64,000 nucleotides of DNA from the NCBI GenBank assembly GCA_900618425.1, contig UZAN01039643.1, positions 56,465 through 120,464 on the forward strand, in the 5' to 3' direction. Within the stretch, counting starts at the first letter, position 1; each line of letters begins with the position of its first letter. Both the position numbers and the translations under genes were made by a program. Shown here piece after piece: positions 25,000 through 37,028 of the stretch. Origin of the DNA: Echinostoma caproni (taxonomy: Eukaryota; Platyhelminthes; Trematoda; Plagiorchiida; Echinostomatidae). The notes under the pieces are model-generated. The model was not told the origin of the DNA and did no database searches. It saw only the letters and a list, made by a program, of their open reading frames with translations.

Positions 25000-26402
25000 T
25001 TGGGGTTACCGCAGGTGCAAAAAGAAGGGTACCCTTGCGACCAATTCTGAATGTGCAATTCACCATGCCATTCACTTGCAAAATGGTTGACTAAATTACT
25101 AGAGCCCGTAAGAATTGAATTAGCGACACAGCGTGCGAGACACATTCACTTTGTGAACAACATTCGTGACTTGAACATGAAGGGTGGGACAATGTTCTCA
25201 TTGGCTGTTATTTCACTCTTCACCGATGTTCCAATCCGCGAAACTATCGAATATCTGTGTAGTTATGTACAAAGTAACAATGTTGAGATAGGTCTTCCTT
25301 TGGAAGGCTTGAAACATGGGCTTTATTTTTGCACATACAACGTCCAATTTACATTCAACGAGCAGATTTATTGACCAAAGGATGGTGTGGCTATGAGATC
25401 ACTTCAAGACCGTTGTTTGACGATATGTTTATGGAGAAACTCGAAAATAACCAACTTAAATCCTCCATTCAGGATTGTGTGCTATACACACGATATGTGG
25501 ATGATATTCTTTGCGTGATCAACACAACATCAGGAAAAAATCAGCTTTTGAGGGAGTTCACTGCTGCTCATCAGAACATGAGATACACTTTAGAAATGGA
25601 AACGACAACCAATCAGCATTTCTAGACCTCTGTCTGAGTTGTAGATTGGATGGCTCAGTGTATAGGAGGCGACTTGGAAGGGTCAATGCATTCATTTTCG
25701 CAGCTTTGTACCGTTCAAAGTAAACAGGAATTTGGTGCGCTGCCTTCAGATAGAGCAAGAAACATTTGTAGTGAGGACACGATAGAAGAAGAGCCCCGGT
25801 TCTTATGCACTATCTTCAAACAAAATGGCCCTTCAGAACGAATAGTCAGCAAGATCATTCAGTGCAATGGAGATATTGTAAAGAAGACCAAGGTCAGGAA
25901 GAAGTCAGAATACATTGCCTTGCCGTTCATGGGGGATACATCCGCAGAGGTAATACAAGGGGGAATATCCGATGCTGTAAGTAATACCTTCTATGCAGCA
26001 ATGTTCAATGTTTTGTTCACGTCCCAGTGTTTGTGTTTACGACTAAACGTCAAAATGCCGGATTCTACCATCTCATTTTGTGTGTACTCATTTACGTGTA
26101 CCTGTGGAACAACGTACATAGGCCGCACTGTCAGGTGATTTTCCGAACGAATCCGTGAAAATCACCCCGCATGTCCAAATACAGGAACGATTAGGTCACT
26201 CACTAATGCAGTGGCTTTACACCTAGTTGAAACAAATCACACTGTGAATATAACCGAGGCATTCCGTCCCCTGTATCGGGTTCGTGGTCGATTATCAAGG
26301 CATGTTCGATGTCATATGCTGGCCACATCGGAAGTGGTAGGAATTCGGCTGTACAACCCCCCCCCGTCTGTGTGCCCAAAAGCAATTTGTGCAGGCGCTT
26401 AA
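25000..26402 (+). pseudogene. Penelope-like RT plus GIY-YIG endonuclease, disrupted
   Basis: Motifs in order: LGLPQVQKEGYP (25000-25035), RPIL (out of frame), NSPCHSLAKWL and KLLEPVR (from 25057), FTDVPIRETIEYLC (about 25217-25258), PKDGVAM (after a stop near 25372), the catalytic YVDD box (25494-25505), FLDLCLSCRLDGSVYRR (another frame), RARNICSEDTIEEEPRF (from 25758), VKMPDSTISFCVYSFTCTCG, and the GIY-YIG signature GTTYIGRT (26106-26129). Following a TGA at 26136-26138 come ERIREN, AFRPLYRVRGRLSRHV and VGIRLYNP. Frame changes lie near 25035, 25050, 25400, 25610 and 25725. Two stops sit where Arg (CGA) is expected. The RT would copy element RNA onto a nick made by the endonuclease; this copy is dead. 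Confidence 0.85.
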
Positions 26403-26520
26403 GCCCTTGTGGCCCACTCCCCCCACACACCCCATATTCCGAGTGGTCCCAACGGTCGGACGAAATTGCCCCAGATAACCTATGAGGTTATTTTCCCTTT
26501 CCCAAAATATCTTTTTTGTT

Positions 26521-26542
26521 TTTTTATGGTTGAATACTGATT
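26521..26542 (+). repeat. inverted repeat, 3' border of Penelope-like element
   Basis: The segment tttttatggttgaatactg plus att is the partner of 24824-24845 in opposite orientation. It follows a T-rich stretch about 120 bases beyond the last recognisable endonuclease codons, as expected for the element's 3' end. Confidence 0.7.
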
Positions 26543-29500
26543 ACCAAGTCGTTCGTCTGTTACGTTCATTTTCAGTGACATTTCTTTCCAGTGGATATTT
26601 GGAATAATGGCTCATTGAAATAGTCATTGTTGCATTATTTTGTATAAAAGTGTTTTTACACAACGGATTCATTGTTTCATAATGTAGTGGATTAGGATTT
26701 TAGTTGCATTCATAGTGAGTTACCTAAAGTAAGCAGGATAATATTTTCACTCAAATTAGTCTATTTCCAACTAAATAATGTACTTTAATAAATAGTTTTG
26801 GGAGTCGATTCTACAGTTTAAAATTGCGTCTCAGCTAGTGTAAGGCAATGCCTTTATCTGTTTAATTGGGGAATTTTTTAAAACATTCTTAAATGCAAAG
26901 TTTCTGACTTGAATTACTTCAATATGATGTGCATCCACGTACGTTGTGGCTTAATTCATATGCGTAACAAACTCGATTAGAAGATCTGTGGTTACCTGTA
27001 CACAGGCTTCTATTTTACAAATATACTAGATGTTAAGCAAATAATCAGCCTCAAGCTTCCATCCTCCACTCAATGATCCAACACGCAATATTTCTCCTCA
27101 GTATTTCGTCTATTCACTCTCTCTCTGTCTTCAACAATTCACTCTTAGTAAAGTTTGACTAGACTCTTCGATGAGTTCTTTCAGCTGACGACATTGGGAT
27201 CCACAAATAACTAACAGCTCAAAAGACTTAGTGTCTAGCATTTGGGTTACAGACTTGGTTTAGAGACAAGTAAACCGCGCGTCTGAGCGTAATGTTGATT
27301 TGTCTATACACGTCTATCTGAAACAGTCAGACGTTTGACGATCGCCTGCTTTCTGTCAGCTATCGGCTACGTTGACTTGTTTACACGAATCACTCGCCAT
27401 TCCTCGATGCCAAATGTGAACAGAAATCATGCAGGGTATGTATGTTGGCCAACGTCTTCCCCTGGAAACGTCAAGCGATCGTGTTATGATCACTGTTTTG
27501 GGAAATTATCAAGAAGTTAATATATTCATTGAATTTGTGTCCGGCATCCAAACCGATGCTGAGGTCCATCGTTTTAGTGCGTTCTAAAAACCGGTTTGGG
27601 TTTCGTTAGCGCACTGCCCACACTTATGTTACTACAAGGCTACTGATTACCAACCCGATGGATGGGAAACACTGCATCTCGTGTACCACGTGATGTCAGC
27701 AAAGAAGTTCAAGCCTTGTCTCACTTTCCCTCTGCGGGGGAAACAGAAACATAATGAAGCATGCCATCCGATCAGTACGTTTCGATCGGTCTTTTCATGT
27801 TTTTTTTGTTAAGGTTGACGTTCTTCCGCTGGGATATGGATTCCCTTACGGCGAAAACGTAAATGTTTGGAGTTGATTTCTAACTATGCCATCGGTCTTT
27901 TCAAAGTAATGATTTACAAAAGAGTCATTTAACGTTACAAAGTTCAAATTTTATCCAAACAGTTCAGTCAAAATTACATTTCTCGATCAAATAAAAAAGC
28001 TCACAACCAATTTAGGTGGATCACTACCATTGCAAAACACACTTTTTGGCCAAATTCGTCGTTCAGAAAGACGAATCTAACTGAGGCATTCGGCATTCTT
28101 TATTTCTACTTCTACTTTTATAAAATCAATCGGCTTAGGGGGCTTTGAGTGCACTTGGATGTCATCGTTTAAAAAGGAGGAAGGTGAACTGACCAATCTG
28201 CAATGTGTGGGAGAGGAGACCATATTGTAGAAAAACCAAACGAGTATTATTGCGCCTTCCTGTTGGGCCAATCACCATGACTGAGTATTGTGACAAATTT
28301 TCCAATAACTGAAAGACGTTGATCGAATGGAGAGGGAAAATGTGAAATAAAAATCGGTGGGAGCGCTACACCGTCTTAACACACAAACAGAAATCTTTGG
28401 GCTGTCCGATGCTGAAGACTCTCTTTCTGGCTGAACATCTGGACTTCGTACGTACACAATCAAAGGGGTAGGAGAATGAGTATTTGGGCGATCTGACTGT
28501 AGGTTTAGGAATTTGCAGCACTGCAACTGATATACTATAAAATGTTTATATTAGTAATTTAAAAAGCGGTTGTTGCTTGTGGTCTGTGCCCACGCACTCT
28601 TTTGAATTCACCTATGACGGAAACTCGGAACACAAAAACATCAGAGATTGTCCCTATTCGACTGAACTATATTCGTATGCAACTCTATCAATATTTGGTA
28701 TTCTGTATTCATTCGAAATGCAATTGTATTCACATTGACATTACTTTTCAAACGATCGATTAATAAAATAAGTGAGTGTTCTGATCAGTTAATCTGGAGA
28801 CAGTTGTTCGAATCTGCTTCGGCAACAAAATCGTGAGGGTCAGGAACACTAATTAGGAATTGTGTTCTCACGTAAACGCTAGAATCGAATGAGTGCATCA
28901 CGTGACTGTCGGTGCACGAGGTTCGCACATATGAATCATATAAGGTCCAGCATGCAGTTAGCTGTTCGATTCGTTTCTATTTCTGCTGATACGAAAAAGG
29001 TTAGGATAGAATGAACAAAAATAAGTGGTACGGGAACTCGGAGCTTTGAAAAGTACGCCTGATTGAAATTGTTGTTCATTCAAGGAATAATTTTAACTGA
29101 ATAACTTATCTGCCCGAGAAAGCTGTTGTATGTAATTTAAAAAAAGTATGTTCCAGGCTAATTAGAACATATTGTTCTATCTTGGTCAATATAATATCCA
29201 TAAAACAGAATGAATCGATTTTTCATAAATCTTTAAATGCTTCGACAAACTTGAGCCAACAATCTATAGAATAGTATAATACTTTGCCTCCCGTTAATCA
29301 CATGTTTCTACGTCATACAGTACCCGTTTTTCAAGTAACGGTGAACCGCGCAACACACTGTGTGAAGCTATTTCAGGTCTGGTTCAGATCATTCTTAACG
29401 TGTTCTCGACTGCTGACGCGTGAAATTGTTCATCCGATGGGCTGCCCACCCCTGAGCAACTCGCCGAGTTTTATACGTAGATCGGAACGAACGCCAATTG

Positions 29501-30309
29501 TGCAAATAGAGTTTATTGTCTGTTCAGTTTCTAATCGTAAGGCCTTGACTAAAGCCCCGGTAACCAAGTGGGCTCCATCTCACCTACACGATAGACGCGA
29601 CAGAAATGTGTTTAAAGTGTACTCCGACAAAATGATCAAATTAGACCAGTCTGAAATTCACTTCTTACTTTGAATTTAGGTATCTTGAAGCATTGGTTCA
29701 ACAGCCGATTGAAATTATCAATAATATGGTGATTATATTTTCAAATACTCTGAAATGTGCGCTCATATTGGGTAAAATGTAGAAAGCCTTTAACGCATTA
29801 TATATTTGTCTTTTTTTCTGGCTTACCTTGTGAGTTTCTGTTTACATTCGCATCTATGTTGGAAGTCCGATTAGGTTATTTGAACGTATTTCCGATCAAG
29901 AGTTATTTTTTGTGGACTTCTAGTCATAGACTTTCTGAACAATTACAGGTGTTGACCAAACTCGTGCAACATCACTCTCATTTTGAAAATAAATTCAAGT
30001 CTTCAACATCATACTTGTATATTGATGGCTATGGGTAAAGCGTATTTATTCCTGACTTTATCTCCCACATCCATGTTCTTAGTTCTCTATTACCACCATC
30101 TGAATTGACGTGACCTTAAGTGTTGCGACACAATTTGTAGTAGTTTGAAAGTTACAGCCGTGATCTCGAAAATATTTTACGCAAAGCAGCACGGGAATTC
30201 ATTCTTCTTACTAAATGGTTCCTGTTTCACTAGAGTGTTTATTAAGTATAAGCAAAACCCATATATGTTCCAACTTTTCGGTCGAGCTGAGTGTGTTCGT
30301 GAGTGACAG
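26543..30309. other. stretch without recognised genes
   Basis: Open frames at 28.1-28.5 kb (minus) and 29.28-29.67 kb (plus, 129 codons) have no clear splice sites or recognisable motifs. A worn B-box-like attgttcgaatctgc-type sequence lies near 28.8 kb but has no A box. Nothing else was recognised. Confidence 0.35.
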
Positions 30310-30523
30310 TTGCTGCCCAATTATTTATTCCTTCAAAATATTTCATGGCCCGCACTCCAGAATTCTTCAACCCGCAATCAGTGCGTGAAACCCTTTGTGC
30401 ATTGTGTTCTGCTGGCTGGGTCCTCCCAACACTTGTTCGATCTAATATCCGATGCAGTGAAACCACAGCCGCGATTGATGCCTTTGCCAAGTTTTACATG
30501 TGGATGTTCAGTAACACTTATGG
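30310..30523 (+). CDS. exon candidate, 214 bp, unknown product
   Basis: The acceptor is cgtgagtgacag and the donor gtaatag. Two overlapping plus frames are open. One reads LLPNYLFLQNISWPALQ, then CVKPFVHCVLLAGSSQHLFD and PSFTCGCSVTLMG. The other reads AAQLFIPSKYFMARTPEFF, then LCALCSAGWVLPTLVR and IDAFAKFYMWMFSNTYG. The minus strand is open as well. The splice sites suggest an exon, but the correct frame cannot be chosen from this sequence alone. The product is not recognised. Confidence 0.3.
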
Positions 30524-31199
30524 GTAATAGAGAGTATTGGACAAATGCGATAAATTACCGCATCACATATTCGTGATCGCGAACTTAATCGAGTATTTGA
30601 TCTCAGATATCAAAAGCTAGGACACAAACATGTATGTTACGAATAAACTTCGGCAGCCTGTGATACGTGCTTGTTGCAGCCAATATTGAGTTCGTTAGAG
30701 TAATCAGAATGGGAGGTGAAGTGAAGTTCGTCAAATCATAACCACTGAGTAAGGTGGGTCAAGATAGGTTACAAGAGGGTAAACCAGTTAAATGGTGTGT
30801 GAACAACCATGGGTTTTGAGCATCTCTTTGACTGTTGTTCACGCTTCTACCCTGAATCCATTTTCTAATTTTCATCTTTGTATTTCTCGAAAAGATCCTA
30901 GTAAACTTACATATTTCTTCATCCCTGAGTCAGCTTATTGAAAAACCATGGCCAAAACTGTACAATCACTTTTCGGTATTATTTGCTGTGCTCACCGAGA
31001 TGTAACATATGCTTTACTTTACGTCGCCTTCTTTTGTCTATTAATTTTTCGTTGTTATCATTTTTCCTGGCGTCCATTTATTTCCTTTTGAACTTACCCA
31101 ATCCTTTTTTGCACAGCCCACACTGGTCTTTCTCTTCTTTGGAATATTTCAACTCCACGATGATATCAATTGATTCATTTGCCCAATTTGATCAAAAAG

Positions 31200-31363
31200 A
31201 AGGTACTGCAAAATTAGCACCAAAACATGTGACCCCGAAGCAGCTGTTGTGTATGAATGGCAGACAGCTGCCCGTATTTTTCAATCGAACAAACCCTGTG
31301 CATTACACATCTGGTTACAGGCTCGATCATATCGATTCGGATCGAATCCTGACCAACATTGCA
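31200..31363 (+). CDS. exon candidate, about 164 bp, unknown product
   Basis: Two plus frames are open. Frame A reads CKISTKTCDPEAAVVYEWQT, then RIFQSNKPCALHIWLQAR and FGSNPDQHC. Frame B reads EGTAKLAPKHVTPKQLLCMN, then NRTNPVHYTSGYRLDHID. Possible borders are an acceptor after gatcaaaaag and a modest gtagat donor, and neither is strong. Frame A has a cysteine pattern compatible with an extracellular domain. The product is not recognised. Confidence 0.22.
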
Positions 31364-34300
31364 GTAGATTGTTGAAATCCTTCCCAAATAAGACCGCGTT
31401 TGTCTTAAATCCGATCCAATGGCACTATTTAGTTTTCAAGTAGCTCAAATGTTTCTACAGAGTTAATAATAATCAAATAGGTCCATATTTCTACAATAAC
31501 ACAGCAACCTCGGAATATTCGAAGTGGACTAACTGATTCACAGGTACCTAAGGTTTGTAACACCACCATTCAATTCACTAACTGATTATACTTGAACTGC
31601 TGTTAGCTGGGTTATCCGTTGCACGAGATGTGCAGTTCATTTTGTGGAGTGTTGTTTTTTGCTAATGTATGTTCCTCTCGCTGTTCTCATCACCGAGTAG
31701 CCAAGGCTCCTCAGAACTCCTGTTTTGTTGCGTTTGTTGTCGCCCATGTCTATTATCTTTGTCAATTAGCAAGAATGAGCTGTTTCATGTGCTGTTTATC
31801 CTAACGTGGCTAATTCCTCTTCATGCTAAATATTTTCACACGGTTTCGCAATCACCTTCCGATGATCTGCATTTGTAGCTTGCCTTGGTAAGTACTTATA
31901 TACACCCTCTCTCTTTCAGGGTATTTTCGCTAAATTGAACGGGTGAGAAACAGAAATTTGCGATCTCTTAACCACGAACGGTTGGCTTATCGAGCTAAGT
32001 TAGTACTAAGTTAGAAATAACTGAATAGAGACCCATAAAATTCCCAGACCGTCGGGAAGATTACGGTGAAGCGATGAAACGATAAGGAATATTGAATGAT
32101 TTGGACAAATCTATCACATGCAGGGAGTATGATTAGATAATCACCACCAGATGTTGCCGTCGAGTTGTGGTGATTGTGAATCGATCTAAATTATTTTGAA
32201 TCTGATTTTTAATTAATATGAAACCGGCCTCGTTTAGGTAGAGGCAGTTCCCAGTGTCATTCCCATAAAAGTTAATCATGATGCTCCCGCTTTAGGTAAT
32301 TATTCTGCCTTCTTGACGGGAACTTCAACAATTAAACATTATGGACGCATTGATGAGAATAAAACACTTCTTTCAGCAAGGGAACAGATTCTAGAGCCAA
32401 TATTTTACAGGGTTAGCCAACATATATTTGGGGGAGGTTTACCGGCGTTTAGCACATGCATCATCACCATTATATAGCGAAATAGGATGAAGCGGACTTC
32501 ATTGACCGCTGGAAAACTCAAAGTGCATACAAGGTTCGTGATAACATTGAAGGTGGACAGGGATTGGATTTATTTTGAGGGAGGTGAAGAAGCAGCTCTC
32601 CTATGAAACGTTTATTCTTGAGAACCAATATTGGCGTCTCTGGGAATCTCGAAATCCTTAGTACGCGAATAAAAGAAGGTTTAGCAGAACAATTCTTTGA
32701 AATTAATTCATTAAGATCGTCCAATGTTTAGTGTCATTGCTCAAGCTGTTGTAGTTTCTATTACGTAATTCGTATTCTCAACTAATGAACTTCTCTATCC
32801 TATCTCCAATTTCCATCATATAATACGTCGATGATACTTTCGTGTCCTACAGTGTCCCTCATTCAAGTGCTTCCCAAAAGCTACTTTTCATAATCGGTTT
32901 ATACCAACCTCGACCTGACAAAATCACCTATTTTCCTTTGAACGTTCAGATTCCTAAAAACTAAATTATATCCGTTTCTCCTAAGAGTAGTACCTACCAT
33001 TCATCTCTTAACTGCGGAAACTCCGCCGTGATTCTGGAGAATACTTTCACTACTCCACTCTCTTTTTCTCCTCGTCACATTCAAGACTACAAATGAAGAT
33101 TCAACAAACTGATATGCATTTGAATTCCTTACTATCACGCTCCCGTTTTTATATTCGATTTTCAGACTGGACGATTGGTTTGTTCAATTTCAGTCAGTTT
33201 GTCTTGAATGTATTCTCGGTGTGACGCGAATAACGCTCTCTCTTAGTCGTACCAAGTACTACCAAAATAAGGGACTCAACCATATTTTATTTTATTGGTG
33301 AGAAGTTGTCGTGTTCGTGGATTGTCAGTAAGGATAACATGATTGACACACAAACACACATCTGAATGATCCGGTCAAAATAACGGTCTGTAAACCCGAT
33401 GATGATTCGATCGTGATTTGACCAAATGAGCAAAACAAAAATTATCTGAGTAAACTTTTGTTATCACTGCATTTGTGTTTGTCACAGTGCACACACAAAT
33501 GTTCAACGAACGAATCATTGTTGCATGTGAATATACTTGATTTATGACTGGTAACGTGTAGTTAAATGGATTTTGTTTCGAAGCATCTCTGGAAGTTAGT
33601 CACTCTTTTAGTGTAACAGGTTCATGCCAAGTGACTCATCTAAACTCAAAATATGCGAATCGGTATTTTATTGGCTTTATTCATCAAATATTTGTCTGTC
33701 AGTGGGAAAAGCGAACCTTTTGGGAAGTAATCAATTATCGATTTCGAGGCCTTTGTTGTAGTCATGTCGATAAGACACGTTTATCGATCCCGGCCATGCC
33801 AATCAACAAAGAGAAGGCTAGAAGATTTGTATCGTTATTGAGGAANAAGGGAGAACAACGGTGGAGGCTTCCATCGGTTTGTGAACTGGAAAACTGGAAC
33901 CGCGGCAGTATATCACAGATGGACACAAAACTGAATAAACCATGCTTTTTGACGACAAAATATTTTATGGTTAAAAGTAATCAGTTGCCAGTGAGGGGTG
34001 TGATATGAGGTTTAGGAAAACAATAAAAGCAACGACTTGTACTGTTTATTTAGTGCATATGAGGTAGCTTTCACCTATTCGTTTCCCTTAGCCAAAACCG
34101 ATACAAGTGTCCATACAAACCATCACCAAACGTGGCTCGTATTATCGGTACGAGTAATGTAACATTTAATCGGTCGATTTCCGCATGCTTTCTTCACTCA
34201 CCTCCTTTAGGAGCATCCAATGACTTTGTAGCTGCTTTAAAATCCAAAAACCATACTGTTTATGCCTATCTATAGAAGTTACATCACATTCAAATAATAC

Positions 34301-36667
34301 ACTTTATTTACATTCGTGTGAATTTATTGTCCAGGAATATTCTCATTTGCAGAATGTTCTGCTCCAACACTTCCGTCAGATGACTCATTTTCTGCACACT
34401 GCTCCTGAATTATGCATGTTCACTTCGGAAGCCATGCGTAGTCTCGAGACTGTCTATACTAGAACTCTCACTTCCCCTCTGTCTTTCTTGAGTAACAAAG
34501 TCTTCAGTCTGTTGCGAATTCGGTTCCGTCTCTGAACTGAGAAATTTGAATGTTTTTTTCTCGTATTTACTTCATGTATTCACGTGTTATATTTTACAAT
34601 TGGATGCCTCTACTTCAGGATGGATGTTGGTCAACCAACGTTAGACACAAACCGTATACACTAGCGCTGTTTTGCCTCTCCTTAGTCATTTCACTGGTAG
34701 ATTAAATCACCGGAGTGTGAGAATGGCGACCCATCCGTCTGTCTGACTTGTGATCTTGGCAAGTGACTGCGCATGTCTGTCCCAAAATAGACATCGAGCG
34801 TCCGTGTGAATCACTCACCCAAAAAAGACGCGGCCAACACATGCAGAGTTTCTCCGTTTCATTGGACTTAAACAAGGACTTGTGGATGCCGGTGAATGAG
34901 AGGTCACCGCTTCATGCTTGAGTAGTACACGTTCATTTTGAAATTCTGTGAGTAAACTCGCCTTCACGATTAAACTCTCGAGTGTGTTACTAATCCGGCC
35001 AGGCGTGATGGTGAGACGGTGGGGCTGTCAAATTCCGGCCGTGCTATCCGTTCTGTCACGAACGCATGATTGGGCTACAAAATCTCACTAGCTTATCCGA
35101 GTTGAATTGTTACTGTATGCTGCATAAACCTCCCGCATCTCCTGTTAGCGAAACCACTCTAAACGACTAAAGTTGGCAAATATTCAAGCGCAGTCATTCA
35201 TTCTGTCGGACTGAAGAAAACTACCTGAGGAAGATGAAAAATGAACAACAAAAATGAACTTTTAACAAAAAAAAACGTTATGGCTGTTCGAGTGAGTATT
35301 TTGGGAGATGGAGAGTTGCACTTTGTGAACCAACCGTCTCTCGTTTCTGTGTGTGCTCATCATTCTCAAATGTGTCGTCTGATCTCTAGTCGAAAACTTA
35401 GCCAAAATATCCAACGTTGTCGAGTTGTGTCACCATAAGACAAAAAGCTTACTCAAGAATGATGACATTGCCCTGTGTTGTTCAGCTGAGAGTTTGATTG
35501 ATTTGTAATTCCCTTTGTTCACCAATCTGATTGAGTAGATGGTTACAGGTCTCTTTTTGCATAACCTGTGGAAATATTTATGAAACCAATGCCTGATTTG
35601 TAACTAAAGTAGGCTTTCAGACTGTGATCCCCCTTTGCACCAGATTCCATACACATCCGAATCTTGATTTAATCAACCTACGATATCATATGCTGTGGAA
35701 ATGTCGTATCATTACATATAATTACGTAGTGTTGAATTTGTTCTCCACTATATTGCAGTAATTGGAATAGTATTGAATATAGGAATCTGAGAACTCTCTT
35801 TGTAATACTCAGAACTGGATTGGCTCCAACTCGGACTACGAACACCAATGAAATGCACGTAGAATTGGTAGCAGCAAGTGTCAATGTTTATTCATAAAAT
35901 AGGGCGTTTCATAGAAAGCAGTAGGCCATATCATCGATTGAAGGATCATAGTCCAATCACGTAACCGTTTGCTCAGATGCATTACATTGACTAACTCGGA
36001 TGTAATGTTCGCCCGGTGTACCATTGGTCCAGCTTCCCGAACTTTGGTTGGAGGACATGAAGCTGCGCCAGGTCGTTCTTGAAATGCGGTCAAATATGTC
36101 TGGATCACCAAATATATATTCAGTTGAACCGAACAATGTACAATTTATTCGCTGCTACGACCCTAGGCTTTTAATTATACAGTGCTACCCGATAAACTTC
36201 AAGTATCTACGTGACATTATCTGCTTGTTCGATCTTTCTGTGAAATCACATTCTAACCGACCGGTTAACAAGCCATTAAAATTGTTTAATAACATTATTA
36301 GTCCTTCAGGGAATGCCGATATCGACCTGCTTGTTTGATGTTCAAGCCCTATAAACACCAGAGCAAAAGAAACCAGTGTGCCTTCAGAGTGTTGTGGCCA
36401 CTCAGAATAAATTTAGAAAGAGATTCTTAGGCCCATTTCTGTGTACGTTTGCGCTCCGTCAGCAAACATGAAGGGCACAGTTGCATCATCTACATTTTAA
36501 ATTCCGATTTCTTTTACAATTGTCTCCTCCCACCACGTGCCTAATCCATTATAAATTGTGCTGCATTCATCCAGATGATGTGTGTTGTGCTTAATTTACT
36601 TGGCTTGTCCTTAATAGTTAATTGATTTATCTGCATCTGTATTTGATTTCTTTCAGTGAATGTTTGT
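31364..36667. other. stretch without recognised genes
   Basis: It has one ambiguous base at 33846. A short GC-rich island at 35.96-36.09 kb is open on both strands, but with inconsistent splice sites. Otherwise only short AT-rich frames are seen. Confidence 0.35.
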
Positions 36668-36801
36668 ATTAGTCCATTCGGTTTTGAAATGCATTCTAAA
36701 TGCATTCTAATAGTGAGGAATCAAGGATCTCCCAAGGAGTGAAACCCACACCCAAGATCATCAAGATTGCCTGGTGCCTGTGAAAACCCGAATGGATCAA
36801 T
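36668..36801 (-). mobile_element. MITE-like element, copy 2, with terminal inverted repeats
   Basis: It is a 134-bp unit. The left end attagtccattcggtttt and the right end aaaacccgaatggatcaat are inverted repeats (about 17 of 19, with one indel). The interior matches the repeat at 12.5 kb in the opposite orientation. A small internal duplication (gcattctaaat twice) is present. It has no coding capacity, and no clear target-site duplication was seen. A short non-autonomous DNA element is the simplest reading. Confidence 0.55.
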
Positions 36802-36857
36802 CCAAACATTCACCGTCTAAATTGATTGAGCCATTCGCACAATGTGGTACCGTCGAT

Positions 36858-36990
36858 CGTGTAGCTCAGGGGTAAGAGGTTGAAGTCACAAACCGAAGGT
36901 TAGTAGTTCGAGTCCTGACAGGGACACAAAACTACACACTACTGGTGAGTCTCAAACGAGACAAAACAGCTGCCCAGTGCTCATTGTCGT
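36858..36990 (+). repeat. tRNA-derived SINE with hammerhead core, copy 3 (best tRNA head)
   Basis: The A box is tagctcaggggtaag (from 36862) and the B box gttcgagtcc is at 36906-36915. These form a clear internal pol III promoter (established for tRNA-derived SINEs). They are followed by gacagggacac, then the hammerhead region from 36942, and ccagtgctcattgtcg. The head resembles a tRNA with a long anticodon-side segment. This copy gives the best picture of the family's promoter half. Confidence 0.7.
36942..36980 (+). ncRNA. hammerhead ribozyme-like motif, mutated
   Basis: The core is ctggtga (36942-36948), with one change from ctgatga. Stem II has five perfect pairs (gtctc 36949-36953, gagac 36958-36962) closed by aaac. 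The invariant gaaa is aaaa (36963-36966), and the expected cleavage triplet gtc is gcc (36972-36974). The stem II pairing identifies the fold. The substitutions at conserved core and cleavage-site positions should abolish cleavage (inference from known hammerhead requirements). Confidence 0.6.
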
Positions 36991-37028
36991 TTGTCACAAA
37001 CATTTTCACCACATTTGAACTCTTTCAG

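Larger units (their letters stand above)
24824..26542 (+). mobile_element. Penelope-like retroelement, 5'-truncated and decayed
   Basis: The element is outlined by a 22-bp inverted repeat (24824-24845 and 26521-26542). Between them, reverse-transcriptase and GIY-YIG endonuclease motifs occur in the order typical of Penelope-like elements. The RT part upstream of the GLP motif is missing or unrecognisable, so the copy is shorter than a complete element. It has several frameshifts and stops and cannot encode an intact protein. Penelope-like elements with an RT fused to a GIY-YIG domain are known in flatworms (established knowledge). An (AT)n tract abuts the 5' border. The low interruption count suggests moderate age. 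Confidence 0.85.

Noticed and set aside
32031..32065. Possible stray end of the Penelope-like element (cccataaaa…cccagaccgt)
   Set aside because: The shared blocks are short and their spacing differs from the element's 5' end, so it may be coincidence.
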